64,000 nt of DNA from Trochalopteron elliotii (GCA_024734555.1 JANPWX010000642.1:361958-425957), one strand, 5' to 3'. Positions 1-13,259 are shown, counted from the stretch's first letter. Made by a program: numbers and translations. Notes: generated by a model from the sequence alone, not told the origin.

Positions 1-1178
1 AACCTGAATCTAGAAGCTTCTTGGAAAATAGGCTGTTGTCATGATCAGAGCAGCAAACTATCAGGACTGCATTTTAAAAGAGTAGATGTGCAGTGCTACT
101 TTAGATTAAACCTGTATATGTGCTGCTCCACCTATGTACAAGGCATTGTGATTTAAGTGCAATTCTCTGTGCCATTAATTTCCTAGGACATGAGTTAAAA
201 TAGATTACAGTGCTAAAGAAACAGACATTTTGGTAGCTTAATTTACTTGTATCACTGTAAAACTAGTAATTGCATTCTGATGTAACAAATGCCAAATTTT
301 AATTCTCTTTATTTTCCTGTCTAAAAAGAGAATGAGAAATACAAGGTAGATTTTTAAAACAATATGGTTCATCCGCAGTTCTCCTTCCTGCAATCTCTTT
401 GTTTTGAAAAATGACCATTTTATCTTTGAGCTGAGATTTCAGAAGACCAAAAAAAAAGGAGTCTATTTTCAGTTATTTTCAAAACAATGAATTCAGCATT
501 CAGAGGAGAAACTAATTTAGTGGAGACAAGGAATACTGTGACTGCAGAGAAATATGATATAGAAGGGAAGTTGAGATTGATATGAGCTGAAACAATGAAA
601 TGTGACTATATAGAGATTTTATAATAATAATAATGACACTCAGCTGAAGGTGAGGCAGGAGTTGACATGGACATTCCCACCTGGATAGCTGGGTAATGGC
701 ATTGACTGCTGGAGTTAAATGCCAAGGCACACTGATATGGGTGATCAGAACTGACAGGGAACACCAACAGCAGCAGGAGATTCAAGACAAAGTACAGTTA
801 TATACACAGGTATTATATGGAATTAAGGATACCGGGGAAAAGGGACTAAGAAAAGCTGCTGGAGCTGAAAGCTCTATCCAAAACTGAAGGACACAGACTG
901 GCTTGTTTGGGTTTGGACTTTGTGTTGATTACAGTAACACAAATAGATATTTGCTTGGACTGGAAATAAGTGCTGTTCCTTCTTTTTTATCTCAGTCTTT
1001 GGTTCCATAACAGACATGCTAAAATATGATTAGATCTCTTCAACACTATTTTTCTTGAATATAGAGACAGTGGAATGACAGGTAATCAAACGCCTGAGGA
1101 AGAGCCTCTGGAGCCTAAATAGGGATTTCAGATTGGCACTTATGGAAAAGACAGTTCATCATCAGTTTGAGTTATGTT
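1..1178. other. AT-rich non-coding stretch
   Basis: I see no repeat family, splice-bounded exon or RNA gene here. The only open frames are under 75 codons with no recognisable domain, and a short ATAATAATAATAATG run near 620-634 is the only low-complexity sequence. Confidence 0.6.
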
Positions 1179-1518
1179 CAGCCTCAGGAACAGATGGCTG
1201 AGAGGGGCCATCAGCCCTGGGTGTCCGTGGGTGCAGGGAGGGCAGAGCAGGCCCAGGCTCTGCTCCAGGCCCAGCAATGGCACCAGAGCCACGGGCAGGG
1301 CCTGAGCCCAGGAGCTGCCCCTGCACAGGAGGCACAACTTGTGCCCTGGGCAGTGCCCAGCCCTGAGCAGATTGTGCCCAGAGGCTGTGCAGTCTCGTCC
1401 CTGGGGATATTGCAGAGCCCTGTGCACACACTGCTGTGCCCTGTGCTCTGGGATGGCCCTGCTGGAGCAGGGAGGTGGCACCAGAGGAGCCATTTCCAGC
1501 CTGACCCATTCTGAGATC
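1179..1518 (+). repeat. CR1 LINE fragment, 3' part, sense on plus
   Basis: This 340-bp GC-rich block matches, in inverted orientation, the block at 11.7-12.2 kb. In sense orientation it runs from the CTGAGAGGGGC segment through GGGATATTGCAGAGCC and CCTGCTGGAGCAGGGAGGTGG to a tail like TTCCAGCCTGACCCATTCTGAG. That order is the known layout of avian CR1 3' ends: a shortened last ORF followed by a short 3' region ending in ATTCTG-type octamers. It is a 5'-truncated dead copy. The several overlapping frames of 70-175 codons across it are by-products of its GC-rich composition. The copy has only about 1.5 of the 10-bp GGGTGTCCCT-type units that are expanded in the second copy. The exact subfamily is not resolved. 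Confidence 0.8.
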
Positions 1519-2156
1519 AATGTGCAGTCTGCACCAGCTTTAGATACTGAATGGTAGAAGAGGCAACATGACAGGATCAGAAAATCAGTCTGCAGAGAGA
1601 GGAATGAAACCTGTTGGTATTCTGTTGGAGGGTGGATAATAACAATGAACAAAGCTCCAGACAAACAGGACTATCAGCTACTGGCATTCAGGTGCACGGT
1701 CACCTGTACTGAGGATAGATGAATTCTGTAACCTTGATTTTTATCCAGTGTCCAGGGAAAAAAGACAAGTTTAAAAACAGGACCTTGAATGAAAAGGACA
1801 AAATTTTGTATTTTTCTCTGGGAAACAAGATCATTCTCCTTGAGATGTTGAGGAAGTAGAGATTCTGAGCTGGCACAGAAAGCCACTCATGCACATCCAA
1901 CATCATTTTTGTACTCTTTGACAGCCAAGATGTGCATCTGATCAGGATTTGTATTCCAAGAAAAAGGGATTTTTGGATTTGACTGCTCCTGGATGTACTG
2001 GAGAGAGGACAGTATGTCATTACATGTGGAAATGGAGTCATCGGAACAACAGCGTGGATATTAGCAGTGAATTACTTGTTTCAGCATCTACTTGATGCTT
2101 ATGACAATTGCTATCTAATTTCCGTTGTTCAAGATAGCATGGCTAAATTGTCAATC
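1519..2156. other. Non-coding spacer between two CR1 copies
   Basis: Ordinary AT-rich sequence separates the sense CR1 from the antisense CR1. Two overlapping minus-strand frames of 70 and 113 codons (1674-2041) have no recognisable motif and look like chance frames. Confidence 0.5.
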
Positions 2157-2722
2157 CATAGAATCCCAGAATCCCAGAATCCCAGAATGGGTTGGAAAGG
2201 ATCTCAAGGACCATCTTGTTCTACCCCCTTGCCATGGACAAGGACACCTTCCACTGTCCCAGGCTGCTCCAAGCCCCAGAGTTCAACCTGGCCTGGGACA
2301 CTGCCAGGGATCCAGGGACAGCCACAGCTTCTCTGGGCACCTGTCCACCCTCCCAGGGAACAATTCATTCCCAGGGAACAAATCTCATCTAACCCTGCCC
2401 TCTGGCACTGGGAGCCATTCCCTGTGTCCTGTCCCTCCAGCCCTTGGCAATTGTCTCTCTCCATCTTTCCTGCAGCTCCCTCAGGCCCTGCAAGGCCACA
2501 CTGAGATCACCCCAAAGCTTCTCCTCTCCAGGTGAACAATCCCAGCTCTCCCAGCCTTTCCTGCCAGCAGAGCTGCTCCATCCCTCTGCTCATGCTGGTG
2601 CCTCCTCTGGGCTCTCTCCAGCAGCTCCAAGTACTTGCTGTGCTGGCCCAGGGCTGGGGCAGCTCTGCAGGTGAGGTCTCACCTGAGGGGGCAGAGGGAC
2701 AGAATCCCCTCCTTATTCTACT
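2157..2722 (-). repeat. CR1 LINE fragment, antisense
   Basis: The block begins with a triplicated CCCAGAAT tail (the CR1 3' terminal microsatellite read backwards). It continues with the antisense of the diagnostic 3' region, including CAGGCTGCTCCAAGCCCC and CCAGGGATCCAGGGACAGCC, then the antisense of the end of the reverse-transcriptase ORF up to GACAGAATCCCCTCC. It is about 565 bp, far below the roughly 4.5 kb of a full CR1, so it is a 5'-truncated insertion. Frames of 60-145 codons on both strands are repeat-derived and not genes. No target-site duplication is obvious, as expected for CR1, which usually makes none or very short ones. Confidence 0.92.
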
Positions 2723-5700
2723 TTAGATTTATCAGACACCTGTGGAAGCAGCTCCAGCACTTTTTCCCAGTGACATGACCAGAAATTTATAAGGTCCTAA
2801 AAAAGCCCTGGGTAGCAATTGCAAAGGTAGAATGTGGTAAGGTGTATCCCATACAATATGGAACTAGTTAAAGAAAAAGTCATTATTGGGTGCACAGCTG
2901 GGAGAGACTCTTGTCAAATGCAGAAGGGACTGGAGCAGATTCCAAAATCAGTCAAGCTTGGAGTGTTCAATTAGACTCTGAGTTCAAGTGTGGCTGAGCA
3001 GTGGGGAAAGGAACTTGCTGCAGGAAAATAACTGTCAGTGCATCCACAGAAAGCATTTCGGGTGATACCTGCATGTTTATCTGTATGGGTACACCTTATG
3101 ACTGTCACATACAAGATTCTACACCAGATTAGAGGGCTTTTTTTCAAATGCCAAAAACTGTAAAGAAGGGAGAGTGAGAGCTCTTGTAAATGCTAGTAAA
3201 TATTTCAGCAGAATAGACACATAGAGGCAAGGTTGAAAGAATAAAATGATTTAGCTTGTTTTCTCACTGTTTCTTTACAGAATGTAAAAGAAATGCAGAG
3301 GTCTATTTCCTTGAATCATTCTGCAAATCTAAATTCAAAATTACTTATTTGCTATGAAACAAATACATAGCAAAGAATTTTTCAAGGGAAAAGAAAGAAA
3401 AACCTGTCACTGTAATGCATTTTGAAGCAGAAGATCTGTGATAGGGTTCATTTTCAGAAGATAAAATAGTTTTCATTAATTCACAAAACATTTCACATCA
3501 CATTTTCACTTAATAAACATTAAATAAGTAGTTTGTGTTCATAGCTATAATCTATTTTTGAATTATTTTCCATGCAAGCTGTTATACTTTGCAAAAAGAA
3601 AGCCAAATTTAAACATATTTAACCACAGGCTTAAATTTGTGTGGTACCTAATTAAGAGAGGGAAGATAAGGAGCTGTAGTTAGAAAGAACCATTGGGAAA
3701 AAAAAAAAAGTTTTCTAGATTTAAGACCTTTTCCAGCCTTCCTTTGTTAATTTTTTGTTAATAATCCAAAAGTGTTGCACAGTCAGTGCTCACTCCCTTG
3801 GCAGGAGTCAACAAGCAAAGCAGGTTCACAGCTGACCCTCACCTCCTCCTCAGAACATATATTTTTCATTTGTTTTTTGAATAATCCCTTTCATGTAAAA
3901 TGCTATTTCTCTCATGGAGGATCAACCATTAATGTCAAGTGCATGCAAGTATATTGCAACAAGGTTTTCAAAACTCTGTGACAGGTAACAAAGCTTTAAG
4001 GGGCTACAGTGATGTCTTGTCTGTACATTTTTTTCCTTGAGTTCTGACAGAATGAGTGTACAAATGTGTGCTGCAGCATCATTTCTCAAAAAGGTGGTTT
4101 TTCCCTTTTTTTTCCCTGACTACAGAAACCCTCTTTGTCATTAAAAATGTAAAGGCCCTTCTGGTTTTGTCAGTTGAGGAAGAAAATGAAAGGAAAGTCA
4201 TTTGTGGCAACCAGGTGTAGTAAAGAGTCTTCCAGTTAAGGAACTGCCAAAATACATGAGATTAAAGCAGATGCATCTCGACACAACTTGTCACTAAAAA
4301 TATATGTGGACAATAGGAGAACACATTAAAACCTGAACATTTTTGATACATGCAACTTAGTTAAAAAGTCTCAGAACACTTGTCAAATATTCATTTTATT
4401 CTTCTTTTGATTCAATTTCAAAAATTGAAAGAGTTTCCTATTGTTTTGGAAAAGAAAATGGAAAAATAAAATAAAAGGGGAGAGAATTAAACTTGTTTTT
4501 AGGAAAAGACTTCAGAAACTTAGGATTTAAATAATTATGGTGCAAGAAGAAAAAGGAAGGGGAAGCAAAAGGAGCTATGCCAAGAGCCAATAAGGTCCCT
4601 GGTACTGCAGGGTTGGAGAGGTCTCCCATTTCGAAATATGTTGAGCTCAATCTGACACAGATCAAACCTAAATCTTCCTCTTGCTTAGAAAACACAGAAT
4701 AATGAAAAAAATTTGCCCCGATGAAAACTGAAAAGAAATGGAAATCACCAAAATTTCAAGGAGCAGAAGACAATGAATTACCTGGGGTCCAGAAGTGCTC
4801 TGGGACACACTGCAAGCCTGTTACGCACTAACAGGACTGGGGAAGCAGCAACTGAGATCAGGAGAGCTGAAAATGTCCAGTTTGCCAAAGCTCAACAACT
4901 GGATCTTCCCCAAAGAAGCCAGGAAGATGCCTGGAAAAACAGCATCTGTGAATAATACACTGAGGCATTTCATGCTCTGCAAGTCATTATTTTAAAGTAT
5001 AAATTTTGGGTGAAATAGCATTATTTATACTGTGATACCCCACATTTATAGAAAGAAGAGAGTTCATAAACCAGTGTGATTTCTGGATTCAGATGTCCTA
5101 AAACCCGTAAGACTGATTTTTTTAGTGGACTTGTTGGTGCCTGATTTTTGAGATCACCTCATGGAAGTCATTGTAGGGGCTATAACACACCAATGCTCCC
5201 CTGAACAGTGGCTATTTTAAAAGTGCCATGTTTATTTGTTTAAAATAAAACCACTCCCTGAGGGCATTCAAAGTCAAATCCAAATACCTCAGTGACTACA
5301 ATACTTTTTATTGCCTTTCACTCCAAGAAAGAGAGTAGAATTCATGAAACAGTCAGAGAGAGAACTCCTTTATATATCACAAGCAGGAAGACCCCAGCTC
5401 TAACATATCAGAAAACTACCGGAAATAATTGAAATTAAAGGTAACAAAAGGAAAAATCCCCTCTTTATAATGACACAAAGATCCTTTTTAGTGGGAGAAC
5501 TCCCAGTCAGTACAGGAAATACAAGAAAGAATTTTAATAGGCATTTGGATTTTCCTAATGGTGTTCTATATTTGCTAACATAAGATAAACATTATTACCA
5601 CACAGTGTAACTTTTGTTATCCAGCATTATCAAATTATTGACTAATTTGTAATGTAAATAAGTATTATTAGTTTTAAATATGGAAGATTTACATAGCTAA

Positions 5701-7876
5701 TGAAATGACTGTAAAAACATTGTCTTAGGGCAGTTAAAAGCTATGTTACATTTAGCAAAACTGTGAACATGAATATTTATCCTTTCACAACAGAAAGAAT
5801 AACCAACTGCTCATGAATATAAAATAATAAAGCAAATAGCGAAGAACATTTATAATCAATAATCATTCTGGAATTAATTTGTGTAAAACTGCCCTTTTCA
5901 CCTTCTGTTTCCAATACATTTTGAACTTAATAGATTAAGTTTACTTCATTAATCAACATCACAGTATTTGGCAAAAGGCAGAGTTCATAAAAATGTATGG
6001 CAAACAATCAAAGATTTTTTATAAGGAAGCAACTTATGTGAAGGGGCAGAGATGTAAAATAATTAATTAAGTCCTAGCCATAAGCTTAAAGCTCCTTCTA
6101 ATAGCACAGAAAACCTTCAAGGAGAGAAGACACTCTTTACTTCACCAGGATGTAGAAGAGATGGTGAAGAAAATATTTCCCCAATATTTTGAAGATGTAA
6201 TGACTAATCACCAGCATCATCGCTCACCTTTTTACTCTTTTAAATTCTTTTTTTTCCTCCAGTCTGTCTGCTATTTTTTGGATTAAAAATGACTACATTC
6301 TTCAGAGCTATTTATGGTGTGTTGGACTTACATCAATCTGATGAAACAGACCAACACAGAAAACTAGCTCTTACACCTGAGAAAATGTTCAGGATGAATT
6401 CACTCTTGGTGAGTGTCCTCAGACCTGAGATACTCAAGGTGTGTTGTGTCCTGAGCACTCATTGACCTTCAGAAAAATTACACTGACCAACGTTGCCAAA
6501 ATCCAGTGGAATTTTGATTTTTAATTAATTACCAGAAGATAATACTCTGAGTAATTAGTTCTCAGTGCAAGCATAGGTTTTATGGTTTGCATGAGTAGCA
6601 AAAAATTTTACATTCAAAATATATTTTAAATACAAAATATGATTTGACACCAATGGACAAACTCTCCTATTTTCCTGTTTATTTTTACACATGGATTTCC
6701 ATGCAATGCCACGTGCCAGATCCTGTTCACAAAGATGGGACATACTCCAATATCTTGGCTTATTAATTGCAATCTTGCATTGATTTGAATGCAGCATTCT
6801 TACCTGTGAATTATACTTCTTCCTGATTTTCTCCATTTCCACTATATCTGAACTGAAATACTTGAAATATTTCTCTATATACAAAGCTAGTTTAGATTAT
6901 TCCTATCTTTTACAAACAGTTCCAGCTTCACAGGTTTTGAGCTAATATGGCAGGGGTTTGTAATAAGAAAGCCCAAGAAAACCTCACAAAGATCAAAAGG
7001 AACATTTTTTTTTTCCTCAATGATCTAACCAGTGATATTCAGCTGCCAAATTTTAATTAATTAAATGAAATTCAGACACTCAGCATTTTGGAGAATCTGA
7101 ACTACTCCGCTGCTTCTCCATTATCTTTTGAGTTGGAGATAAACACCATCCATTGTTTCTCTGAGGCAGGCTGGAAGGCACAGTTTATTCCCATCTCCAA
7201 AGTATCTTGAATTCATTAGGTGGGAAGTGCTACAGAAGTGCAATTTGAATGCCCAGAGTGCCCTGAGGTGGGAGGGGTGCCAGCCTGGTGAGATGTGCCC
7301 AAATCCCTAGTGGTGAGAGGGGAGCCAGCTCAGAGTGCTTTGCTCCCCACTGCCCTAAATAAACAAACAGAAATAGTGCCAAGGTGTCCCAAGCCACACA
7401 TTTTGTGATGCAAACGCTGACTTAGGAGAAAGAGAAGTGAAACCGTTGCCTTTCTGTGCTGATAATCCATCAAGCAGGCCTAATGACAGTAAGAGACTTT
7501 GGACCAGTAAGAGGGTTATTTGGAGCCAAATCTCAAGCACTGTCAGTAAGAAAAGGTCTTTCCCTGCCCTCCCCCTTCTCCCTTGCCAATCACATGAACC
7601 ATCAAGCCCTCTGGCATTTTAGAATTAGCAAGTCTTGTGCAGAATTATGAAAACACATTATTCCCCCAGTCTCATTTCTCATGGACTAATTAGAAATATT
7701 TGACCCCAAAACTACATCGGTTTTGATCAGATAATGGACTTCAATTAACAGGAAATCACAGAAGTACTGCACAAAGGGAATTCATTAGCAAAATAATTTT
7801 CTGCAATCAGTTCTGTAAGTATTTTGAAACCACAGAAACCAGTTCATTCATGGTTTTCCAAGGCCAATATCAAACT
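2723..7876. other. AT-rich non-coding stretch
   Basis: About 5.1 kb without a recognisable repeat or gene. Scattered chance frames (for example 85 codons minus at 4438-4695 and 109 codons minus at 6555-6884) show no domain. The only local features are short A or T runs (3698-3709) and paired TTAATTAATT-type palindromes near 6521 and 7054. Confidence 0.5.
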
Positions 7877-8106
7877 GGCAGAGTGTGATTGGATGGGATA
7901 CTGGGAAGGAATTGTTCTCTGGGAGGGTGGGGAGGCCCTGGAACAAGGTGCCCAAAGAAGCTGTGGCTGCCCCTGGATCCCTGGCAGTGTCCAAGGCCAG
8001 GTTGGACACTGGGGCTTGGAGCAGCCTGGGACAGTGGAAGGTGTCCCTGCCCAGGTGGAACTGGGTAAGGTCCACTCCAACACAAACCATTCTGGGATTC
8101 TATGGA
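7877..8106 (+). repeat. CR1 LINE 3' fragment, sense
   Basis: A 230-bp piece with the typical order: GATGGGATACTGGGAAGGAA, the GGTGCCCAAAGAAGCTGTGG segment, the CTGGATCCCTGGCAGTGTCC segment, GGAGCAGCCTGGGACAGTGG, then a tail of ACCATTCTGGGATTCTATGG. It is a severely 5'-truncated CR1 copy. The same 3' region recurs in this window at 19.4, 22.0 and 49.4 kb on plus and at 2.2 and 57.7 kb on minus. The 80-120 codon frames on both strands here come from the repeat. Confidence 0.93.
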
Positions 8107-9845
8107 GTTAATTTTAGGCAGAGACCATGGACTGCACCTACTCCCACTATCATCCATAAGGGTTTTACCCTCTTTGCTCCATGGGAGGAGCAGCAGAATT
8201 CTTCAGAGACCCTGCTGCTATGCTGTGAACAGACCAACCCATTCTGACACAGTGAAAAACAATTTTATATCAGGCTAAGCTTTTTCAAAGCACTCAGATT
8301 CATAGCTGAGATCATTTCATGTCTGACTGCATAACTGCTGAAAGGCAGAGCAGGCTGGTCATATATCTAAAGTGTCCTCCTCCAGTACCTAAAACTAGGG
8401 GCAAATTTAATGGTTTTAGGTGGAGATCTGTGTTTCTGGGGCACAAGGGAGCTTCACTCCTTAGTTCATAACTCCCCATCAAGTGCGCAATAGTGCTGGG
8501 CTTAAGGGAAGCACATCCAGTGTCTCCATGTGTGCAAGGCTTATAACTCTCAAAGAATTAGGTTTTTTTTGTTGCGGTTGACTTCAGTAGCCCAGTGCAA
8601 GGCCTGCCCCTTGTTAGGACAACAGCTGACAAACAGCTTTGTATATCAGCTCAGAAATACCATCTATAATTAATTAAGAGTTCTTCTAGGAGCCCTGATT
8701 TACCACAGTCTCACTGCTTTATTGACAGCTACTGACATAAACTTTATATTTGATTTATTTCTATATATTTCATCTTTATATATATATATAAATAACATTG
8801 AATTTTAATTCTTTTTACCTTTGTCCTGTTCCTGTTTCAGGACACTTCAAGCACAATGTAGAAGGCTAGACACTCATTGCTGCAATGCTTGGAACATTAA
8901 TATCTCTGCTGTTGATTTCAATGGGGGCACTATCTGTCTGAATGAGGGAGGGGAAAAGAAACAAAAATTTTAAAAAGGAGAGAAAAAAAAGAAGATGAGA
9001 GCACTCCACAATGTTTCAAAATAATTTTGGTGTCATGACTTGTGCCATGTATCCATAAAGTTACAAAATGAATTGAGGGTAATAGTAACAGACTGGAAAA
9101 ATGAAGTGTCCCTCCTGAATAAGCCAGAGACTGAAAATATTTATGCTCAATCAGCAGGTATCCTTAACATTTCTCATAAATATCAGAATTACTACAAGGC
9201 CTTCCCTAAACTATAAATATAGCAAACAACTCCTGTTACAAGCCCGAAAAATCTGAGCAATAGAACTGAAACTTTCAATTGAAGAGAGGCAGAAAGATAA
9301 ATGGAAACATAAAGGAATATAGATCTGTGCTGGACCTGTTTGACCTTAAGGCATAACTCCTGCTTTTTCAGGGGAGAGTAGACAGCAACACAAAAATAAA
9401 AAAGTAAAAGCTGGCTGACATTAAGCTCACCTTAAGAGTCTCTCTGTCTTTCTCTCTGGCAGAGTTCCTTTTTTGCATATTATAATATGTGAGACAATTC
9501 CAATTGGATTTATCTGTGTATTTTTAACTCGGACATAAAATTTTGCTTCAGGCTGAAACTTGGCATACCAGCTCTCAGCCCAACAGTAACTTTAAAAAAA
9601 CCCAGAAGGTGAAGGGAGGTTGAATCCTTAACCTTCAAGACTGCAAAGCAGCAGCATATTTAAAATAATACAGAATAGGAACAAACCCCAGTTTGCCCCA
9701 CGAGAGCTGCAGCACATCACATGAAGTATGGACAGAAGCACATCTCTGAAGAAAATAAACATTATTTCTTGCAGTTTAGATGCAGTTTTCATTATTATCA
9801 ATATTTATTGTCACAGAGGGAACACTGAAAGGTAAATTGAAACCT
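8107..9845. other. Non-coding spacer
   Basis: AT-rich DNA with a short TA dinucleotide run at 8776-8791 and no coding or repeat signal that I recognise. Confidence 0.5.
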
Positions 9846-9950
9846 CTTAGGGAGGTGTTGTCCCCATCCCTGGAGGTGTCCAAGGAATGCCTGGAGGTGG
9901 CACTCAGAGCTCTGGGCTGAGTGACAGGAAGGCGATCAATGTTGGATTTA
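9846..9950 (+). repeat. CR1 LINE fragment, sense, short
   Basis: About 105 bp matching the avian CR1 segment CCCATCCCTGGAGGTGTCCA through GGTGGCACTCAGAGCTCTGG. The same segment occurs in the longer copy at 14.98-15.03 kb, so both probably belong to one CR1 subfamily that differs from the GGATCCCTGG type. Both ends are truncated. Confidence 0.75.
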
Positions 9951-11697
9951 TGGGAAGTCAAGGATAAGAATAAAAATAAATCAGACATTCCAGTCATAGA
10001 CATTGTTGGCTGATGGAACTTTGCACTGTCTAAAATGGCTGAATATTCCGTTCAGCAGGGGTCCAAATGCTGGGAAGCTGAGCAGAATGCAGTAGGAGAC
10101 CATGGAGAAGTTTAAAAAGATGTTCAAAAAGATGTTTAAAAAGATGAAAAGCCTTCTGAAGATTTATGCCGTGAGCACTGTTTTCTATTTCTTCGTTTCA
10201 TTCTGAGAACATTATGAACTACTGTATTAAAATTTTAGACTCTTACTGAGATGGACTTATCAGGATTGATCAATCAACCTCGCTGGACATTTGGAAAATG
10301 GGAGATATTCTAGCAAGGGATCTTTATGGTTGTGTGCACATAAAGGAATGTCAGCATAAACTGACAAACAGTGTTACTTACTGAACAGTTGTTCTGCTGG
10401 AATGTTGACTAAAAATATCTAGAAAAAAAAATTGAGAAAAGAAGAGGTTCTGTGTAGCAGGAGAGAGAAACAGAAAAGCGTAGATGTGACTTATTAAGTA
10501 TAAAATTTGTTCTATTTTCCACATCTAAGATGTAAGGAGAGCTTAGGCATGCACAGCCTGGAGTAGTAACACAGTGCATCTTGCAGGGGCATAAAGGCCA
10601 GTTCCATGTGGTTGAGGTGTATTGAACCACTCCTGCTGGGAATATTTGTCTCCCATAGGCAGACACCTGAACCAATTCAAGTTCACAAGGCGTGCAGCTC
10701 CCAGTGCTCACAGCTACACTGCAGTGAAACTGGATCAGTACAGGAAGAGCCAAGGACTTTAAATACTCATCCAGGAGAGAAAACAAACTTGGAATTGCTG
10801 AGGGCAGTGTGACCTCATGGCTTTGGCCCTGTTGCACACTCATATCCCACCACCTCAGACAGGAAACCTCTCATTCCATCTTCCCATAAAAACACCTCCT
10901 GAAAAACTCGCCTACTGCCATCCCAGATCATATGTGAAGCTGAAGTAAACTTCTGAATTAATACACACATACATGTCACATATATATAAATAAAATAAAT
11001 GCAATTTACCTGAATTATAAGGTTCATAATGCTTTATTTCTGGGAGAATTCCAGAAGAGCTTTATAATTTAAATAAAAGGCTGGAAAGCATATGCATACT
11101 CCATGTTTCATGACATGTTTTGGACAAATGAAAGGCAAAATAAAATGTAACTCTGCATTATAGGGGAAAGTGAAATTTAATTATACAGCTCTATCAATAC
11201 CTTTCTGAACTGTAGTTCATATTCTGGATGTTAAGTATGGAGAAAAAATATTTTTCAAAGAACAAGGGGGGAAAAAAGAATATAATAGAAGATGGAAACC
11301 AAATAAATATTTGAGAAATCCAGACAGCATTTTCATGGTAGAATTCTCCACTAATTTGCTTTTATGGTATATCATACTCAGAAATTTGAATAGATAAATC
11401 TAATCAATCTTAAGTTCACCCGTCACTGAACAAACAGAGATACACCATTGCTTTGGCCTTACACTGGTTGTAGCTTCTCAAGTTCTGTATCTCTTGCAAC
11501 TGGGTCCCAGTCAGAGGACGAGGACCCTATAGCAAGATTTGATGGCTTTGGAGCCTAACAGTGGGATTTACAGACTGTTCCTTGTCACAGGAATATTGGC
11601 CAGACCATGGGCTGCAGGATGTCACCAGCAAGGGCTCAGGGTGCCCCACTGTGCTGCATCTCCCCACATTCCAGCTTATTGTCTTCTCAGCAGGGCC
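9951..11697. other. Non-coding spacer
   Basis: No element recognised. A 144-codon minus frame (10409-10843) has mixed low-complexity content and no domain. GATGTTTAAAAAGATG near 10120-10145 is a small local duplication. Confidence 0.45.
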
Positions 11698-12380
11698 AGG
11701 GGGCACAGAACCCCAGGTTGGGTCAGGCTAAAGGGGCCCACAGAGGCTCCTCTGGTGCCACCTCCCTGCTCCAGCAGGGCCATCCCAGAGCACAGGGCAC
11801 AGCAGTGTGTGCACAGGGCTCTGCAATATCCCCAGGGACGAGACTGCACAGCCTCTGGGCACAATCAGCTCAGGGCTGGGCACTGCCCAGGGCACAAGTT
11901 GTGCCTCCTGTGCAGGGGCAGCTCCTGGGCTCAGGCCCTGCCCGTGGCTCTGGTGCCATTGCTGGGCCTGGAGCAGAGCCTGGGCCTGCTCTGCCCCTCC
12001 CTGCACCCAGGGACAGACAGGAACACCCAGGGACACCCAGCGACACACGAGGATGCACAGGGACACACAGAGACACACAGGACACACAGGGACATATGGG
12101 CACACCCAGGGACCCCCAGGGATACTCAGGGACACACGGGGACACCCAGGGACACCCAGGGCTGAGAGCCCCTCTCAGCAGAGGCTCCTCTCCAGGCTGA
12201 GCAGCCCCAGCTCCCTCAGCCTCTCCTGGGCACGAAGATGCTCCAGGCCCTTCCTCAGCTCCAGGAGCTCCTGTCCCTGCTGTGCTGAGGATCCAGAGCT
12301 GGACACAGCACTGCAGAGGTGCCTCCAGGGCTGGGCACAGGGGCAGGATTCCTCCCTGACCTGCTGGGAATGCTCTGTCT
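11698..12380 (-). repeat. CR1 LINE fragment, antisense, with internal minisatellite
   Basis: Read on minus, this runs from the CR1 internal segment (GCACTGCAGAGG..., then GAGGCTGAGGGAGCTGGGGC and CTGCTCAGCCTGGAGAGGAG) through the same 3' block as the copy at 1179-1518, ending in a degenerate tail AACCTGGGGTTCTGTG. It is a 5'-truncated CR1 copy of about 680 bp. Between the ORF end and the 3' block it holds an array of 10-bp units (12016-12160) that is almost absent from the other copy. Frames of 135-208 codons on both strands come from this GC-rich repeat and should not be taken as genes. Confidence 0.85.
12016..12160. repeat. 10-bp minisatellite inside CR1
   Basis: About fourteen imperfect tandem copies of a unit close to GACACCCAGG, with variants such as GACACACAGG, GATACTCAGG and GACATATGGG. 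Flanking CR1 sequence continues on both sides. The homologous position in the plus-strand copy (about 1218-1237, read in reverse) has about one and a half units, so the array looks like a local expansion of a short seed within this CR1 copy. Confidence 0.85.
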
Positions 12381-13140
12381 GAGCTGACTCTGGAAGTTGA
12401 TCCCTTTAAAAACCAATCCAGCAAAACGAGTGATGAGTTTTACACCAGGACCTTGAACCAGCCCAACAGCAAAGGCCTCCAGGCTGGTTCAAGGGAGAAA
12501 GAAGACAGACAGGACCATCCAGAGGGTGGGACCGTGGCAATCCTGAGTTAGATTGCTTAAACTTGTGGTAAGCCATGGCACATGCCAGATCCAATAAGCA
12601 CATTCAGCTCTCTGCCTCATGCTATTGAATTCTGCTAAGACACAATGACCAGTTTTTATTAGAAATGCGAGGTAGAGAAGGACGATGGGGAAATTAAAGA
12701 TGTACTTTCACAAGGGGCAGGGAATAGATTAAGACATTTACATTTCCTGGCTTTTTAATCGGGTAAACGAATTTTCTCTTAAAATCCATATGAAATAGTA
12801 TCAATACTCAGGTAAATACTTTTATCAACAATATCATAGTGTATTCTTGCACTATCATGTGATCATACATGTGCGTTAATCTTAAAAAAAATTAGGAAAT
12901 TTATTTTTTATTTCAGAATTAGGATGCTTGGAGAACATAACAGAATTTTTAATTATTATTTTTTATTAAATTGGATGTCCAAGATAATAAATTCCAGCTT
13001 AGTTTCGCTCAATATCACATAGGAATGAGTCAGCTCTTAAAATAATGTGCATGTTTTAACTGCCCACCAAATTTCCAGACACCAAAAATGTCCTTCAGGA
13101 TTTCTCATTTCTTCTAATTTTGTCTCTGCAGGATTTTCCT
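12381..13140. other. Non-coding spacer
   Basis: Begins with a moderately GC-rich 200 bp holding a 65-codon minus frame without a recognisable motif, then becomes strongly AT-rich. No repeat family identified. Confidence 0.45.
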
Positions 13141-13185
13141 CTTTAAGGTCCCTCCCAACACAAATAATTCTATGACTCTATGAAG
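13141..13185 (+). repeat. CR1 3' tail remnant, sense
   Basis: The 45-bp segment TTTAAGGTCCCTCCCAACAC followed by AATTCTATGACTCTATGAAG is the extreme 3' end of a CR1 element with two degenerate ATTCTATG octamers. Nothing upstream is recognisable, so this is a very short 5'-truncated copy. Confidence 0.7.
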
Positions 13186-13226
13186 TTCCACTAAAATAAT
13201 TTTTAAAACAGTGAGATAAAATCAAC

Positions 13227-13228
13227 TA

Positions 13229-13259
<31 letters not shown>

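Noticed and set aside
1140..1664. A 174-codon minus frame and several overlapping frames of 70-115 codons
   Set aside because: They lie on a CR1 fragment and recur in inverted form at 11.5-12.4 kb. GC-rich repeat composition explains the lack of stops.
11539..12200. Two plus frames of about 200 codons with repeated HRDTQG/THRDTQ-type residues
   Set aside because: They cross the antisense CR1 and its 10-bp minisatellite. The repetitive peptide comes from the tandem array and not from a conserved protein.
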